Positions 1-12,399 are shown, numbered from the stretch's first letter. The stretch: DNA of 64,000 bases from Rhodamnia argentea (GCF_020921035.1 NC_063153.1:29879066-29943065); one strand, 5' to 3'. Notes: a model not told the origin generated them from the letters alone. Made by a program: numbers and translations.

Positions 1-200
1 CAAAAAATAAAATAATTAAAAATGACATGTAGGATAAGAAAATTAATTTAAAATTTTCAAGTCAGTATTTTTCGTTAGACAACTAAAGGGCTCGATTTAA
101 CTAATTTGACAAGTTTTAGGACTTGATTGCACTTTTTGTAAGTTTTAGAACTCAATCGCACTTTCATCACAAGTTTTAGGACTTATAGTAAACATATCCT
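1..200. mobile_element. Right arm of a long-TIR MITE (truncated by window edge)
   Basis: The sequence matches the right inverted arm of the complete element at 4722-5558. Both contain 'gacttgattgcactttttg' followed by a second 'tgcactttc' block about 40 bases later. The left arm lies outside the window, so family membership rests on this arm alone. No coding content is seen. Confidence 0.5.
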
Positions 201-576
201 AACAAAAATAGAAGTCCATGCGCTATAATTCTATAAAAAGTTAAAAAAAAAATAAAAAAACTAAAAGGTAAAAGTGATTCTAGAATTGAGAATATGAATT
301 CAAGTATCACCTGAGCCAGAGTAAGATGTTTCAAACACGAACACATCATTTTACATTCCAACTGGAACCATGTCCATCAAAGGGAAAACACAAAGAAAGA
401 ACAAGCAAGAACTCTAATTTGATCTTACAGCGACTCTCGCAATGAAGAGAGGAAAGTCTCTCCACTCACACATCCTATGCATTTTTCTATTACTCGTTGC
501 ATTTATACAAGAACAATTCAAGGAAACCATACATATTATCCGTCTGTGCCGGCGTCGGGGGGAAGGCGGAGTCGTG

Positions 577-1962
577 TCAAGCTTGAGGCTCTTCCAAGGA
601 TATGACGGTCTCGAAAGCTCCCACCAGTGCCTTCACCTTGTTCTTCCTCTTCTCCATCAGCTTGCTCGAGGTCTCTGCAATCACGTCATTGTATGCTGGC
701 GAATCCTTCTTCGAGTTCCCCTGAGTCAGTCTCTGGCTCTTGGACGGTGTAATGGTCTTGATTGTCAATGGCTTTGCTTCTTCTGTCACTGTGCCCTCCA
801 TTGTCGCATCTTTCTCTTCATCATTTGGTGTTATGGGCTTGTTCTGGTTCTGTTCTTCACCTGCTTGCTCGGGCTTCTCACTTGTAGCCTCTGCTTCTCC
901 AGTTTCCGCAGCGACAGTGTCGGTCTTTTCCAGTGCATGGTCTTCAATTTTATCTTCTGAGTCAGCTTTAGCGACTTCTGTTGACATCTCCTCTTGTATA
1001 ATATTGGACTGATCACTCAAAATTTGATCTTTGTCCTCTCTGATCTTGTCACCAAGAGAGGTTTCAATAGCTTCTTGTTCTGCTAATTTGTCCTTGGTAT
1101 CTTCTGATTCTCTCTGGGAAAATTCAGTTGAATCATGATCTTGGTCCACTGTGGAAATGACACAAGCCTGATCTAGCAGAGTCTCTTGATCTTTCACAAG
1201 TTCATCATCTGCCAGGATGATATCATCATGTTCATCAATGATATTTTCAGGTTCCTGCAAATCCGGGGCAACTTCTTCCCCATGATCACCCTCGACTTTC
1301 ACAATGATGACCTCTTCCATGTCTTTCACCTCCTGTTTCTTGTTGTCTAAGTTTCCTGATTCGGCATTCGATATCTCTGAATTTATGTCGGGACTGCTCG
1401 GAGGTCTACTCAACCAACCGGTCTCCTTCTTGATGGTTGAAGGAGTTGAAACTGGGCTCTTCCTTGTGTTCTTATTACCAGCTATATTTGAAGCCTGAGA
1501 CTTGACAGGACCAGCTTTAGGTGTTTTTAAGGTCCTATCCAAAACTGGTCTCGCTGAACCGGTGGAGAAAGATGAAGATCTAATTGTTAGGGACCTCTCT
1601 CTTGGACCTGATGAAGTGAAAGTCTTTTGCATCTGAGCAGATGAATGAGACTTGTCAAAAGAGTTTCTTCTGGAGAGACTAGGCTTCTGAGCAGAAGCTC
1701 CAGGCGACAATGAGACATGTTTCTTTGTTGCGGGCTTTTGCGATTCAACCCGTGAGCTCACTGTCGGTTTCAGATAATTCGGGACTTGCCTATCTGATGC
1801 TGTCGGAGCGCCATTGGTGGTCGCAGAAGATGATGAGGTGGATTGCTTTAAAGTAGTACTAGATCTTTTGGTTTGGACGGTGCCGGTTGGACGATGATCC
1901 AAAGGAGAGGTGACCTTCTTTTGCTTCCCCAGAGAAGCGCTCTCTTTCAGTTTTGTCGCCAT
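577..1962 (-). CDS. Plant calmodulin-binding protein (C-terminal CaM-binding domain)
   Basis: This single-exon CDS encodes about 461 residues. The frame stays open 21 codons further upstream but only from a TTG; the first ATG (1960-1962) gives MATKLKES. The N-terminal half is basic and rich in Ser, Thr, Pro and Lys; the middle (about residues 200-390) is strongly acidic; both look disordered. The last about 50 residues carry the recognisable part, EKRKNKVKALVGAFETVISL, a basic amphipathic helix typical of the plant calmodulin-binding domain family (DUF/PF07839 type). Ca2+/calmodulin binding is known for the family; the cellular role here is inferred only. A 5'UTR intron is likely: donor AAG|GTACGT at 2974/2973 and acceptor CACATTGCAG ending at 2008. 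Long antisense frames over this gene are shadows. Confidence 0.85.
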   Translation of the reverse strand: MATKLKESASLGKQKKVTSPLDHRPTGTVQTKRSSTTLKQSTSSSSATTNGAPTASDRQVPNYLKPTVSSRVESQKPATKKHVSLSPGASAQKPSLSRRNSFDKSHSSAQMQKTFTSSGPRERSLTIRSSSFSTGSARPVLDRTLKTPKAGPVKSQASNIAGNKNTRKSPVSTPSTIKKETGWLSRPPSSPDINSEISNAESGNLDNKKQEVKDMEEVIIVKVEGDHGEEVAPDLQEPENIIDEHDDIILADDELVKDQETLLDQACVISTVDQDHDSTEFSQRESEDTKDKLAEQEAIETSLGDKIREDKDQILSDQSNIIQEEMSTEVAKADSEDKIEDHALEKTDTVAAETGEAEATSEKPEQAGEEQNQNKPITPNDEEKDATMEGTVTEEAKPLTIKTITPSKSQRLTQGNSKKDSPAYNDVIAETSSKLMEKRKNKVKALVGAFETVISLEEPQA

Positions 1963-2007
1963 GTCGCTTGTACTGTCGGGACTGAGATAGAGGAAGTTCA
2001 GTACAAG

Positions 2008-2973
2008 CTGCAATGTGGAGGTCAAAAGTTAATGTGTTTGCGGATTGCAGATAGCACAAGGATTGTTCACATGAGACTGCGTTTGGTCGCTCGTATTCAT
2101 CCTATTTTGCATTCGCAAACATCGGCAGATAGGATAAAAGCAGATATGTAGTCTCAAACTGGCCAAAGGACTTTTCGCTGAATAAATCTAATCTATACAA
2201 TCTGATTGTTAAGACGAACCGGCCAAATCAATAGCCATAGACCCTTTGGGAACCTATAAGTTGTCGTCCTGTAAGACCAGCAATATTTCAAATCCAATGG
2301 AGGATTCACCAGAAAGAGAATCAAATTAATCAAATTGGTAGGAGTAAACAACAGCCTAACAATTCTTTACCAAAAAAAACAACAGCCTAACAATTCTTTC
2401 CCAGCACGATAGGTAATCTTTTCATGCTGATTTTCGTCCAGGAGATCCTGTATGAATGCATTGCAACTGACTTAACGTTATATCCCGGATTTGACTATCG
2501 ATAACCACAAAGAGATACAGTTTCCGGAAAAGGCTGCAACAAAATTTCCTGCACAAATAGGATCCTGATAAATATGCTAGAGGCCAAAAGAGGCAGTCGA
2601 ATCTGCGCATTAACTGCATAACTAGAAATTGTTTGAATCTGGCTATCAGGACAATGCGCTTGCCACATACTCGGGCGATTTCCCCTCGGCAATATCGCTA
2701 TGACTATGACCCTGCACGAAAGGTCTAGGAAAAAGGAATATGCTTAGGTCCGCTGGTGATAGAGAATGAGTTAATGTCGTGGATTACGGAGCCCCTGCAG
2801 AAACTCTAGCGAGAAGGGTACCAATCGAACGGCAAGCAATCTGCCAACTGAAAACATCCTGATCCTAGATTGGAGCAACAATGAAGACCCAACACACAAT
2901 GTTCTTCTCGCATCCATGTTGTGAAAACCTATGAACACATGATATGCAATGAATGACAGAGATGGTAACGTAC
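2008..2973 (-). other. Probable 5'UTR intron of the calmodulin-binding protein gene
   Basis: On the minus strand a strong donor (CAAG|GTACGT) at 2973 pairs with an acceptor (ACATTGCAG) ending at 2008, 46 bases before the ATG. The interval has no credible ORF. The exon upstream (about 2974-3130) is CT-rich on the minus strand, as plant 5'UTRs often are. The intron contains 'gactgcgtttggtcg' (2075-2089), which also begins the element at 38206. Confidence 0.5.
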
Positions 2974-3130
2974 CTTGATCAATGAAACATCATGTGGAGG
3001 AGAGTGAATAGGAAGGGACAAAGGAGAGAGAGAGCAAAGAAGACAGAGACTGAATATTGAGGAAGGGCCAGCTAATTTAATTGAAGGAATTGGAAGAGAG
3101 AGGGAGGGGGAGGCAGAGTGGTTGTTTTGG

Positions 3131-3359
3131 GTTGAGGAGAGGAGAGTGAATCACGCTGTGAACTCAAAAGGGGTGGTGGTGGAGGAGGTGGAGGAGGGGG
3201 AGGAGGAGGAAGGAGGCCATGTCATTGCAAGCAAACCAAACCATCCAACAACGAAAAAAACCAAACCTCATGTTCCAGAAGAGGTGTGTGGGGGGGAGCA
3301 AATTGTTTGACCTTTTCAAATGCCCAAAAAACCCCACCAAAATAATAATAATAAAATTA

Positions 3360-3390
<31 letters not shown>

Positions 3391-4712
3391 TATCATAAAA
3401 GTTAACGGGACACCTCTACATCTCAGCTAAATGGGAAGTCTTGTTTGATTTGCTTTTGGAAGATTTTCCTAGAATGGACCGACGCACTTTGGTGATCTAG
3501 AGGTTCTTGTTAAGGGAGATCGTGTTCGCACGTTTTGGTCGATACTTCATGAGCCAAGGACCACGTCGGTCCGTTCCGGATACGAGCAATTCTTTTGTGC
3601 ACAGCACGCGTGGAAAGAAAGAGCATCAGTAATCAGTATGCCATCCCATTAAGCTGACCGGCCACGACCAAGCTAAGAAGAGAAGCAATTCTTGTTTCGT
3701 GTCCGAGCAACGCTGAGGAACTATTCAAGTGGATTTATACTTCCTATCGACATGTACGCCATGGGTATAAGGGGGCAGAGCCCTGAGACGCCAAAGGGTT
3801 CAATTTGAGCTCCCATCTCACTGAAAGTTTAGGTTTTGACCCATGAACAGCTACTATTATACAAGCATTGGAATAAAGAAATGATAGATGATAATTAATA
3901 GTGAAATCATCTGCTTAATGTAACCCTAATTTAAGGGTGAACCACGATAAGCGTTGTGTTTCAATTTCTCTTCCCTGCATTTACCCTTTATTTCGTTATG
4001 TTTGTGCGCTTAATCCTAATAAAGGATGCATCGGACGCTCAATCACGCCATCGTTTGATCTATGGCGAGGCTTGTGTGAGCTGTTTTACTCGAGTAGATG
4101 ATGTCCGAGCGGCCAATGCACGTCTTCCCATGGTTGCGCAAGTTGAGAACCCGGCCCCGGGCTTAATTTGCGAGGAAGAAGCAACTATCTTGCCTTGCTT
4201 CATCATGAATGATCTTTTTCTTGATTGATCTACTCGGACTTTTTCATTTTACTACTGTAGTAACGCTAGATCAGGAGCGCTTGAGCCGTAGTATTGGGCT
4301 CGACCTTACAAGTTTGATCAAGTGCTAGAGACAACCTCAACCATTTTTTCCCTTTGAGCCCGGCCAGCCCGAACGACATATTTTCTCGTCACAATTCCAA
4401 GAATTATCATGGAGTTGGTTACCGGGATACACTAATTCGGCGGTCCGAAATGTCGCCGGCCGGGCGCTTTTGGAACCAGCGTGCTAGACTCTGCAATTGG
4501 AGTTTCTCTTTCTCGTCTATCGTCTTTCTGTTTGGGGGGAAAATGGTCGCGGTGAACGAAGTCAATCGTGCAACAAATAAACAAATTTGATGGTATGATT
4601 ATGATGTCCCCGGACGCTTTTGGAACGAAGTCACGTTTTTAACCATAAAAGTCAGACAAATTAGTTTTAAGGTTATTAAGAAACCAATGCAATGAATTGT
4701 AGGAAGTTTTCA
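3131..4712. other. Intergenic; promoter side of the calmodulin-binding gene, no gene seen
   Basis: A G/A-rich purine tract (3155-3230) and a (GA)n microsatellite (3361-3386) sit upstream of the minus-strand gene. From 3400 to 4712 only short random frames occur (for example 3956-4228 and 4354-4590), with no domain motif or splice structure that I recognise. Confidence 0.5.
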
Positions 4713-4721
4713 TTTATTGAT

Positions 4722-5558
4722 GGTATAAGTACATTGGAAGTCCTAAAACTTATCACGAAAATGCAATTGAATCCTAAGATTTTAAAATAAAAAAAAAGTA
4801 CGACCAAGTCTTAAAATTTGTCAAATTTGTGCAATCAATTCCTTCCGTATTTAATTTGGATAATGAAAAATGCTGATGTGACTTTTGTTTGTTATTTCTC
4901 TCTTCCACAAGACGCTAACATGACGCCAACGTGAAGAAAAGGCTAAACAATGTTGTTTTGTAACCTAAACATTATTTAAATTAGATTAAAAAAGTAAATG
5001 AAATTAAACTTAAAAAAAACTGTGGTCAGAAATGACTGGCAATGGAGGGAATGACCGACCAAGAGCCGGCAAGGATTGTCGAGCCCTGGCCGGGGGCTAT
5101 TGACCCTTGAAGACCGCAAGCAAGGGCCTGCAATGGTGACCCTCACCTAGATACCTTGACCAATTTGGGGAAGGGTTGCGACCCTTGGCTGGCCCTTCCA
5201 GTTCTAGGCACTAAGAGGGAGGCAGCGGCGAGGGCTACCTCATTTTCCCTCTTTTTTTCTTTTCCTATTTTTTTTAAAAGTTCGCTTGTATTTTAATATA
5301 ATTCAAATAAAATTACTATTAAAAAATCAAATTTGGATCAAAACGATACTACTTTTGCCACGTTAGTACAACGTAGGAGAAAAAAAAAAAAAAGGAGAGT
5401 CTCGTCAGTATTATCCATTAGCCAAGTTGGATTGAGTTTACGAAAGAACTTGATTGTATCAATTCGACAAAGTTTGTGACTTGATTGCACTTTTTGTAAG
5501 TTTTAGAATACAATTGCACTTTCGTGATAAGTTGTAGAATGTTCAATGCACTCACCCC
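4722..5558. mobile_element. 837-bp long-TIR MITE (MULE-type) with 9-bp TSD
   Basis: The ends form long imperfect inverted repeats of about 150 bp: 'acttatcacgaaaatgcaat' on the left matches the reverse complement of the right end with one change. Flanks carry a 9-base target duplication with one mismatch (tttattgat at 4713-4721, tttgttgat at 5559-5567). The core (5040-5230) is GC-rich with repeated 'gcgaccctt/ccggc' motifs and codes for nothing recognisable. Long TIRs plus a 9-bp TSD point to a non-autonomous Mutator-like element (inference). Confidence 0.75.
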
Positions 5559-5995
5559 TTTGTTGATTTGATAAAGTTCTCTTCCCAAGACTTGCAAATC
5601 GATTATGAGTTTCAAATACTTTACACTAGCTAATAGGTTAGCTATCGATTCTTCTTTTTTAAATATACATATCTCCAATAGAAACTTTGTTACTACAAGC
5701 AAATTAGTCATGGTTGTGAATAATTATATAGAAATACGATAATGCTAACATAGATTTGCAACTGTAATTGAGTATTTATTTCAATTTCATCAACTAATAC
5801 ACGTAATGTCGATAAAATGGAATATTAATACATTCATCCCAGAGTTCAGACGAAGCAGTGTAAGGGCTTTACTTAGGTTCCGTTTATATAATTGTATAGA
5901 CATATAAAGAAATGTGAGGACCTCTAGGGTCATGGCTGGGATGAGATGTGAGGATGGCAATCCAATATGATATATGATTGCGATGGACCTAATAC

Positions 5996-6560
5996 CCGAA
6001 AAATTTCCCAACTTTAGCATTTGTCTCAATTATATCCAATTTTTTTGTTAAATAAAAAAATATCAACTTTTACTTTTGTCACGATTCTACCACCGTCGGC
6101 CTTCCGTCTATAACCACTGTTAGTTAATTCTTGTTGCTTGAATTTTCACGCCGAACTTAACAATGAATCTTCGAAATCGGGAAATAGCAAGTTTCACGGA
6201 CGACGAGATTTGAAATCGTTTATCCAAATAATGAGATCTCCACGTCTAGCCATGCTTTGGGTTGTTGAGTGCGGGGGAGAGTCCGAAACACGTCATCTTG
6301 TGTGGCTTTGTATCTTCCGGCAATGTGTAGGGGAAGCGGACAACGGAAGAAAAGTTGAGGATTTTTTGTATGTCGGCTTCGCTGAAGTGTAATTCATTAA
6401 CGATGTGAAACTGCCACGTATGAATAACTAACGATAATTATGGATGGAAGGCTAACAATGGTAGAATTTAGACAAAAATAAAAGTTAGGTTTTTCTATGA
6501 GAAAAGAAAGTTTTGGATATAATTGGGACATATGCTACATTTGATTTTTTTTTTTTTTTT
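5996..6560. mobile_element. Long-TIR MITE with unidentified internal segment
   Basis: The block 'ttctaccaccgtcggccttc' near 6085 reappears inverted near 6455 (ctaccattgttagccttcc on the opposite strand), and the surrounding about 120 bp also pair, giving a fold-back structure. The internal part (6140-6395) has a higher GC content and an open frame on the plus strand without recognisable homology. Exact ends and TSD were not resolved. Confidence 0.5.
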
Positions 6561-6964
6561 GTGTTAAATCGATAGAATTGAGACAAAGTAAAAGTTTATG
6601 ATTTTTTATGAGACAAAAGAAGTTTTAAATACAATTAAGACAGTTACTAAAATTAGAGGTTTTTTTTTTTTGGTGTTGAATCGATTGCGATGCGACCTGA
6701 TCTACGGTCACGGCTGCGGTCATTTCTTGGCGACCCTAGTAGCCACCTCCGCACTATTGAGTGCGAATTTCAAACTTTACTTAGGTATGTGTTTGGTTGG
6801 TCTAATATTCAAGCATCTTTAATTAATGATAAAAAAAACCAAAATTCCATTTTATGTCTTTTGCTGCAGCCTAGCGTCTACATTGGACTGGGATCGATTC
6901 CGAGAGGGCTTTTGCTGGGTTTAATTACTTGCTATGTTCATTAGTATTACCTTGTAATTATGTG

Positions 6965-7746
6965 GGAAAAAATTATCCAATAATTCTTAAACCTATTACT
7001 ACACTTTTATCAATTTGATCTCAAATTTTTAGTTGTGCCAATTGAGTCCTACATTTTCACGTTTTGTCAATTGAGTTTATCCGACCAATTTTGGGCAGAA
7101 GTTCTTGACGTGGATGTCGGTCGTCCTACATGACATGGCCGGTGCTAACGTGAACAATTTTTTATTATCTGTTTCAAATTTTTCTATAGATTTTTTTAAT
7201 TCTTGTTTACTTTCTTTCTCTTTTCTTTCTTTTCTTTTTTCTTTTACTATGACCAGTGAGGGCTGCCGAGCCCTCGTCGACCGCAAGCAAGGGCCATGAT
7301 GCTTGCCTGCGGTTGACGATGCTGGCCTCGCCAGACGGGTGCAGCAACGTGTGAGGCTGCCTTGCGTAGACTTGGATGGGGCTAGCCTCACTAGTGGCCG
7401 CGACCCTTGCCCGTGGCTTGCGACAGCTCGACGAACCTCGTTAGCCACATTAAGAAAAAAAAGAGAGAGAAACATGAAAAGAGAATGGAAAAGAAAAGAA
7501 AATTATGAAAGTTATAGAAATTAGAAAAATATTAAAGCATTATTAAAATTTATCTACGTCGGCGCTGGTCGTGCTATGTAGGGCGACTAGTGTCTACGCC
7601 AGCGATTTTCATTCAAAATTGGCTAGATTGACTCAATTGGCAAATCAAGAAAAAAAAAACTTAGGATTCAATAGGTGCAATGAAAATATTTTAGGACTAA
7701 ATTAAGAAAAGCGAAATATGTTTAGGATTTTTTGGATAAATTTTTC
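6965..7746. mobile_element. 782-bp long-TIR MITE (MULE-type) with 9-bp TSD
   Basis: The inverted ends are about 200 bp long. Left 'ggaaaaaattatcc' pairs with right 'ggataaatttttc', and a second paired block around 7120/7590 contains 'cgtcctacatg' and its inverted counterpart. Flanking duplication is aattatgtg (6956-6964) and aattatgtt (7747-7755). The GC-rich core (7250-7440) is non-coding. Elements at 29445-30090 and 61825-62365 belong to the same family. Confidence 0.75.
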
Positions 7747-7759
7747 AATTATGTTGTCG

Positions 7760-8980
7760 TAGGCCAAGAAGACTTTTGCTAGATTTAAATACTTACAATA
7801 TTCGACTTCTATTACCTTGTAATAATGTTGCTAATACACTGTATTTTTTAAGTAAGTGATGGAGTTCATTTCGACAAAAAACAAGTAATGGAATTGATCG
7901 TCGAGCTTATATGTCCGATGTAATGAAACTATAAACTAAGAAATTTTATAATCTAATTCTTATATATCAAAACTAGAAGAAAATATTTATAATCACATTC
8001 CAATTAAAACAAACTAACGACGTTTAAGATGATGAAAATAAAATAGTTGTCTCCATGCATAACTCGAAAATTTACCCGCGACCAAAAAAAAAATATTATC
8101 AAAGACGGCTGGTGAAGACTTTGGACCTAAGGCTGTAAAAATTCTAGGATCTTCGAGTGTGTGTAAGAGAGAGAGAAAGAGTAAAGGCTACATTGTTGCT
8201 CAATTGACTTCGCTTTTAACTTGTTAGAATAAATGGTATTTATATCCAAACAATATGTATATGAAAGGAAATAAAATATCTTAGAAAATACCCAGTATCA
8301 ACCAATATCCCTAGTATTTAATAGTATCTTGACAATATTCTCTAATAAGGAAATCTATCTCCACAAATAGACTTCGTCAAAGGCGAAGAATTTTCACTGG
8401 CATGGATTGGACAAACACAACGAAATTTGTATTGCCTTCGGCCAGTCTCCGACCATAAAAAAAAATGAGTGCAGTCGCATTTGAGCAAGGCAACCTTATT
8501 TTGCCGCCTTGGTTCGACGCCTCAGGTACAAAAGGCAGCCGAAAGATATACCGTATCAAGCAAAGACGACCAGGCACACGCAGCATACGGTTCGCAACAA
8601 AATTTATCGCCTTTACTTATGGCCACAAAATTTGGACCTAAGGCGACACGCCTTAACCCATTTTTATTTTCTTTGTGCCATAAGATGCCATCAATAGTAC
8701 CACTAATTAAGCAAATCAACCACCGCATCTACATGAAAAGGTTGTGTGAGTGGAGGAATCCACTTTAAGGTAGTTGTTCCTGACCTATTAGGTGTGGACT
8801 TATTCTTTTTTTTTTTTTCCTTTTTTGAGCTGAAGAAAGTAGGTGGTCGTATTGGGTCTCCCGCTAATACTTTATTAATTTCTAAAAGGTCTCGTAAAAA
8901 CTCATTTAACAACAACAATCTACAGAATAAATAAACAAATAAATAAATAAAAGCGGGGTTCATGATTTGTTCGAAAATCA
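7760..8980. other. Intergenic, AT-rich; nothing recognised
   Basis: No credible gene. Overlapping short frames around 8377-9059 on both strands do not encode a recognisable protein. A (GA)-rich stretch occurs at 8166-8183. Confidence 0.4.
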
Positions 8981-8995
8981 AAGTTCTGTTTTCGT

Positions 8996-9201
8996 ACCCA
9001 CCGGCTGGTGGCCGCGCTGGTTTGCGCTCAATTCCTTTCACGAGAGGTCCTGGATTCAAAATTTCGTGGTACCAGTGTCTTACTTGGGCACTGTGGTGGT
9101 GGGGTCCTGCAGTTGCTCCCGAGGACTAGTCGTGCTTCACCGCTGGTTTGAGCGCAAGCTCGCCGGCCGCGCGGACACCTCGGTTATCAAAAAAAAAAAA
9201 A
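8996..9201 (+). mobile_element. SINE with poly-A tail and 15-bp TSD
   Basis: This about 206-bp insertion starts 'acccaccggctggtgg', contains a decayed B-box-like segment (ggtcctggattcaaaattt) about 50 bases in, and ends in a run of about 15 A. It is flanked by direct repeats aagttctgttttcgt (8981-8995) and aagttttgttttcgt (9202-9216), differing by one base. This is the structure of a tRNA-type SINE mobilised by target-primed reverse transcription. The internal open frame is not a gene. Confidence 0.72.
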
Positions 9202-9610
9202 AAGTTTTGTTTTCGTGACACGTAGAGCGTCGTCCCAAAAACGACATGTGCTACACACGGTGCTAAGTGAATCAAGCTAACTTGTGCCAGTGTGTCGTTT
9301 CACTAACCTGGCCGACTTAGTCCGCAAGTCGCCCCACTCAACCCTTTCCTTATTCTTGCATTTATTTGTTTAATTATAGATTAATTTTAACCTTATCTTG
9401 TGTGGCTTAACAAGCAAAGAAGATGGAGAAATAGAGTCAAAGAGAATGTCTCCTTCGACCCTTTTTCTTTAATCACCCAAGCGATATGAGTGGCTCGTAG
9501 TCCCTACCTTGTTACTTTCCACTTGGCAAAACACTCTCGCTCCCCCTATATATTATTCAAATTTCAAGACTTTCAATAGCGCTTCCAAGAATTCAATATT
9601 TTTATTATGG

Positions 9611-9829
9611 TTATGTTTATTTACGAAAAACAAATAATTTGAAAAATATTTTCCCAAAATTAATCGCTTGTATCGCTTGAAATGATTAATCGATAAAATC
9701 TTTTTCACAATTGACAACAATTTATGTCTAAACGCTTTAATAAACGGTGAAAATATTTTTTGTTTTTTTTTTTTTGTAAACGATATAAGCGATCTTTTTC
9801 AATAAATATTTTTCGTGAAACAAAGCACT
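9611..9829. mobile_element. hAT-like short MITE (degraded copy)
   Basis: This about 220-bp AT-rich segment ends in 'tttttcgtgaaacaaagcac' and has matching blocks (acttgaaatgattaat, caacaatttatgtctaaac) with the copies at 45659-45873 and 56515-56719. The left terminal inverted repeat is less well conserved here. Confidence 0.45.
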
Positions 9830-10344
9830 CTATAAGATTTCAATTTGTTTTTTGTTCGATTGAGCTGATGGCTATAGAGAGAAACTCCTCCTTTGTTGCT
9901 TGTTCTTGGACGGTTCCTTTCCTCCAAACACCCAATCAATAATTTTTTCCACCAGCCGACCCAATGTGGTGGAAAATGTTAGGAAAATGCATAAAATCTT
10001 CGAGTCACTCTTTGTTGATAGCGATTATTGTTGAAAATTTTAATGCTAAGAACCTCTTTTGGTCAACGTCTCTACTTGCTTCTTCCATCAATGTGATCGC
10101 ACGAGTTCCATGATCGCACGTCTTTGTTCACTGGAGATCGATTAGGAAGTTGTAGTTTTCATCGTGTGGTTTGGGTCAAACAATGAATATACTTTTCTTT
10201 TCTTGTTGCCTTATTGTCTAGCTTATAGAAAAAGGATAATTTGTACTTTTTCCATTTATATCATCACTAGAACTTTTTGTTAGAATTGGGTAAAAAGCGT
10301 CCATTCATATAAATTCCGCATAAATTGTGCCAGTCCTTTTAAAG

Positions 10345-10750
10345 TTCTCCATGCTTCCAAAAGAAAATTTTAAACTATGCCTATTGTGTTATATTCCATT
10401 TAAACTATTTTTTTTTTTACATTAAAAACACCAAACTAGGCCAACATGTGACATATTCATTCTAAATTTTTTTTCGTGATACCAAAAATCATAAACTTGT
10501 ACCTATACGACATATTTACCATCTGTGAGATAATTTTTCAATAAAAACGACGTCGTTTTTATTTTGCTTAAGCCATGTGGATTCCATATCAATATTGTTA
10601 ACTTTTCTGCACCCATATCGGTAGATCTTTAGCGGTTCTTATTGATGGAGGGTAAATGCAGGTACAGATTTGTGATTTTTTGTGTCACAGAAAAAAAAAA
10701 GCTTAAAATAAATATGTCATGACATGCATAGTTTGGAGTTTTTGACGGCT
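10345..10750. mobile_element. Relic of the 'tggtacacatgtgac' MITE family
   Basis: Left and right halves carry inverted copies of a motif pattern (a '-aaactatg...gtgacatatt' block on the left, 'atatgtcatgacatgcatag' on the right) that resembles the repeated units in the intact element at 42689-43481. Strongly diverged; ends uncertain. Confidence 0.35.
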
Positions 10751-12140
10751 TCTGCTCTCAGGACAATAAGATAGACAATAAGATGGAAGGAAGAGTCCTA
10801 ATCAGACAACCTTTGAGACAGATGGGTTCCATAGTTGCTCAATTGCTAGTGGTTCCCGTGACCTTATTGGAGAATAAAGGGGTGGGGGGACACCGGAATT
10901 TGGGATGGAATGCGTATAAGTGGTTGGTAGGTTTATGGTCCCTTTGCTCCTTTTTCTTCTTTATCTAGCTTAATTTTCCTTTTCTGGCCACTTTCCAAGA
11001 AAGTTCCATCGGCCGTCCAAAAGGGTTTGAAAGTCAGTCAGCGGCAAATCCGTGTAGCCTCTCCAAGAATGAATGAGATATAAAGAGAAACATAAGCTTA
11101 TGAAAGAGAAGTTATTTTGAGATTCTATTGTTTTTATTAATGATTTGAAATAATCTAGCATATTTTTAAACTTTGTTACGAATGGATCCTAAAGATATAT
11201 TGCGTGAAAAAAAAAAAAGACGGGTCTTTCCAAACATGAGATGGAGAAATTGGACAAACGTAAAAGTACATGGAGAAATGATTAATTTATGGTCGAGCAT
11301 GACTAGTATAGTCAGCTATTGAATGAGAATATCAAGGAGAGAAAAAAAAATGAAAATTAGGTAATAGGTAGATATATTTTCAGTTTTTCTTTGCGAAAGT
11401 TCGAGCGTTGTACAACCAATATCTTCAAGAAATTACACTCCCTAAAAAAGATAATTTAAAAGAGGAATGCTATATTATATTCTCAAGCCGCATTAAGGAT
11501 GAATAAGCTTAACTAGGCAACTTATCATGGGTCTATCCTTTAGGTCATGAATAAGCCGATACACAAAAAAAAAAAAATCATTTCAACATCACCAAAGTAG
11601 CAATTTGCTCAGCCTAATCATCGCCCTAATGAATCACACGACTCTTATCCAAGTGCTTTTTCTCCAAAAGGGTCAAACCATAATTTGGACTTGTGTAGAA
11701 CATTAAGCTGTTATAGGTGATCTATTTAATGGAGATGATCATTGACTAAATGCTTCAGTTCAGATCCTCCTCATCTGATGTTTTTTCTTTCTCTCCTCTC
11801 ACACCCTTAAAAGTTTGTTCCCATCAATTGTCCCCCCGGTGTAAAACATAACTTGAGAATGACCATGTCCTAACTATATAGCGATAGTCGATCCGGAAAA
11901 AACGTAATAACACATAGACGATATCTTATTCCAAATATTATTTTTTATTTTTTTTTAATTTCTATGGCCAAAAGAAGATGATCTGATTATCCTGAACGGC
12001 AAGATATACAAACGGAAAGGGGCCAAAAAAGGAAAATTCCAAAACAAGGATAATTGCCAAAATAAAATAAAAATAAAAATAAATGGAATTAGAGGATAGG
12101 CGGCCCATTGAGATATGTGGGCCCATGCTGCTCTGTCCAC
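10751..12140. other. Intergenic; no gene seen
   Basis: AT-rich with scattered short frames on both strands and no motif I recognise. The right end lies upstream of the RING-H2 gene and contains 'gtgggccca' (12117-12125), a site II/TCP-type promoter motif in plants. Confidence 0.4.
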
Positions 12141-12152
12141 AGAAAAAAAAAT

Positions 12153-12163
12153 TATTTATAAAA
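12153..12163 (+). promoter_or_regulatory. Possible TATA box of the RING-H2 gene
   Basis: TATTTATAAAA lies about 30 bases downstream of a TGGGCCC motif and about 290 bases before a CT-rich tract (12437-12470) typical of plant 5'UTRs. Assignment to the gene is positional inference. Confidence 0.3.
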
Positions 12164-12399
12164 AAAGAGTTAAGAAATATTTCAAAAATCCGGAAATGAA
12201 TAAATTAGAAGGTCCTTGGAGGTGACGTGAGAGTGACCACCGGCCGTCGATGATTGACTTTGACTCTCCCGGGGGGTAGCCGAATCGGACGGCCCAGACG
12301 CGAGCGAGAAACCAATGAACAGGAGGGCGGCACTTACTCTTGTTCTTGTCGCGTCTTTAGGACTTTGGGAATTCGCACGGTATTCATGGTCCGGCGACG

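Noticed and set aside
442-960. 172-codon plus-strand open frame
   Set aside because: Antisense shadow of the calmodulin-binding protein gene; low-complexity Leu/Ser text.
1963-2025. N-terminal extension of the calmodulin-binding protein
   Set aside because: It begins at TTG, and a splice acceptor ends at 2008, so the ATG at 1962 is the likely start.
3956-4590. Open frames of 78-90 codons on the plus strand
   Set aside because: No domain, no splice structure, composition as in random sequence.
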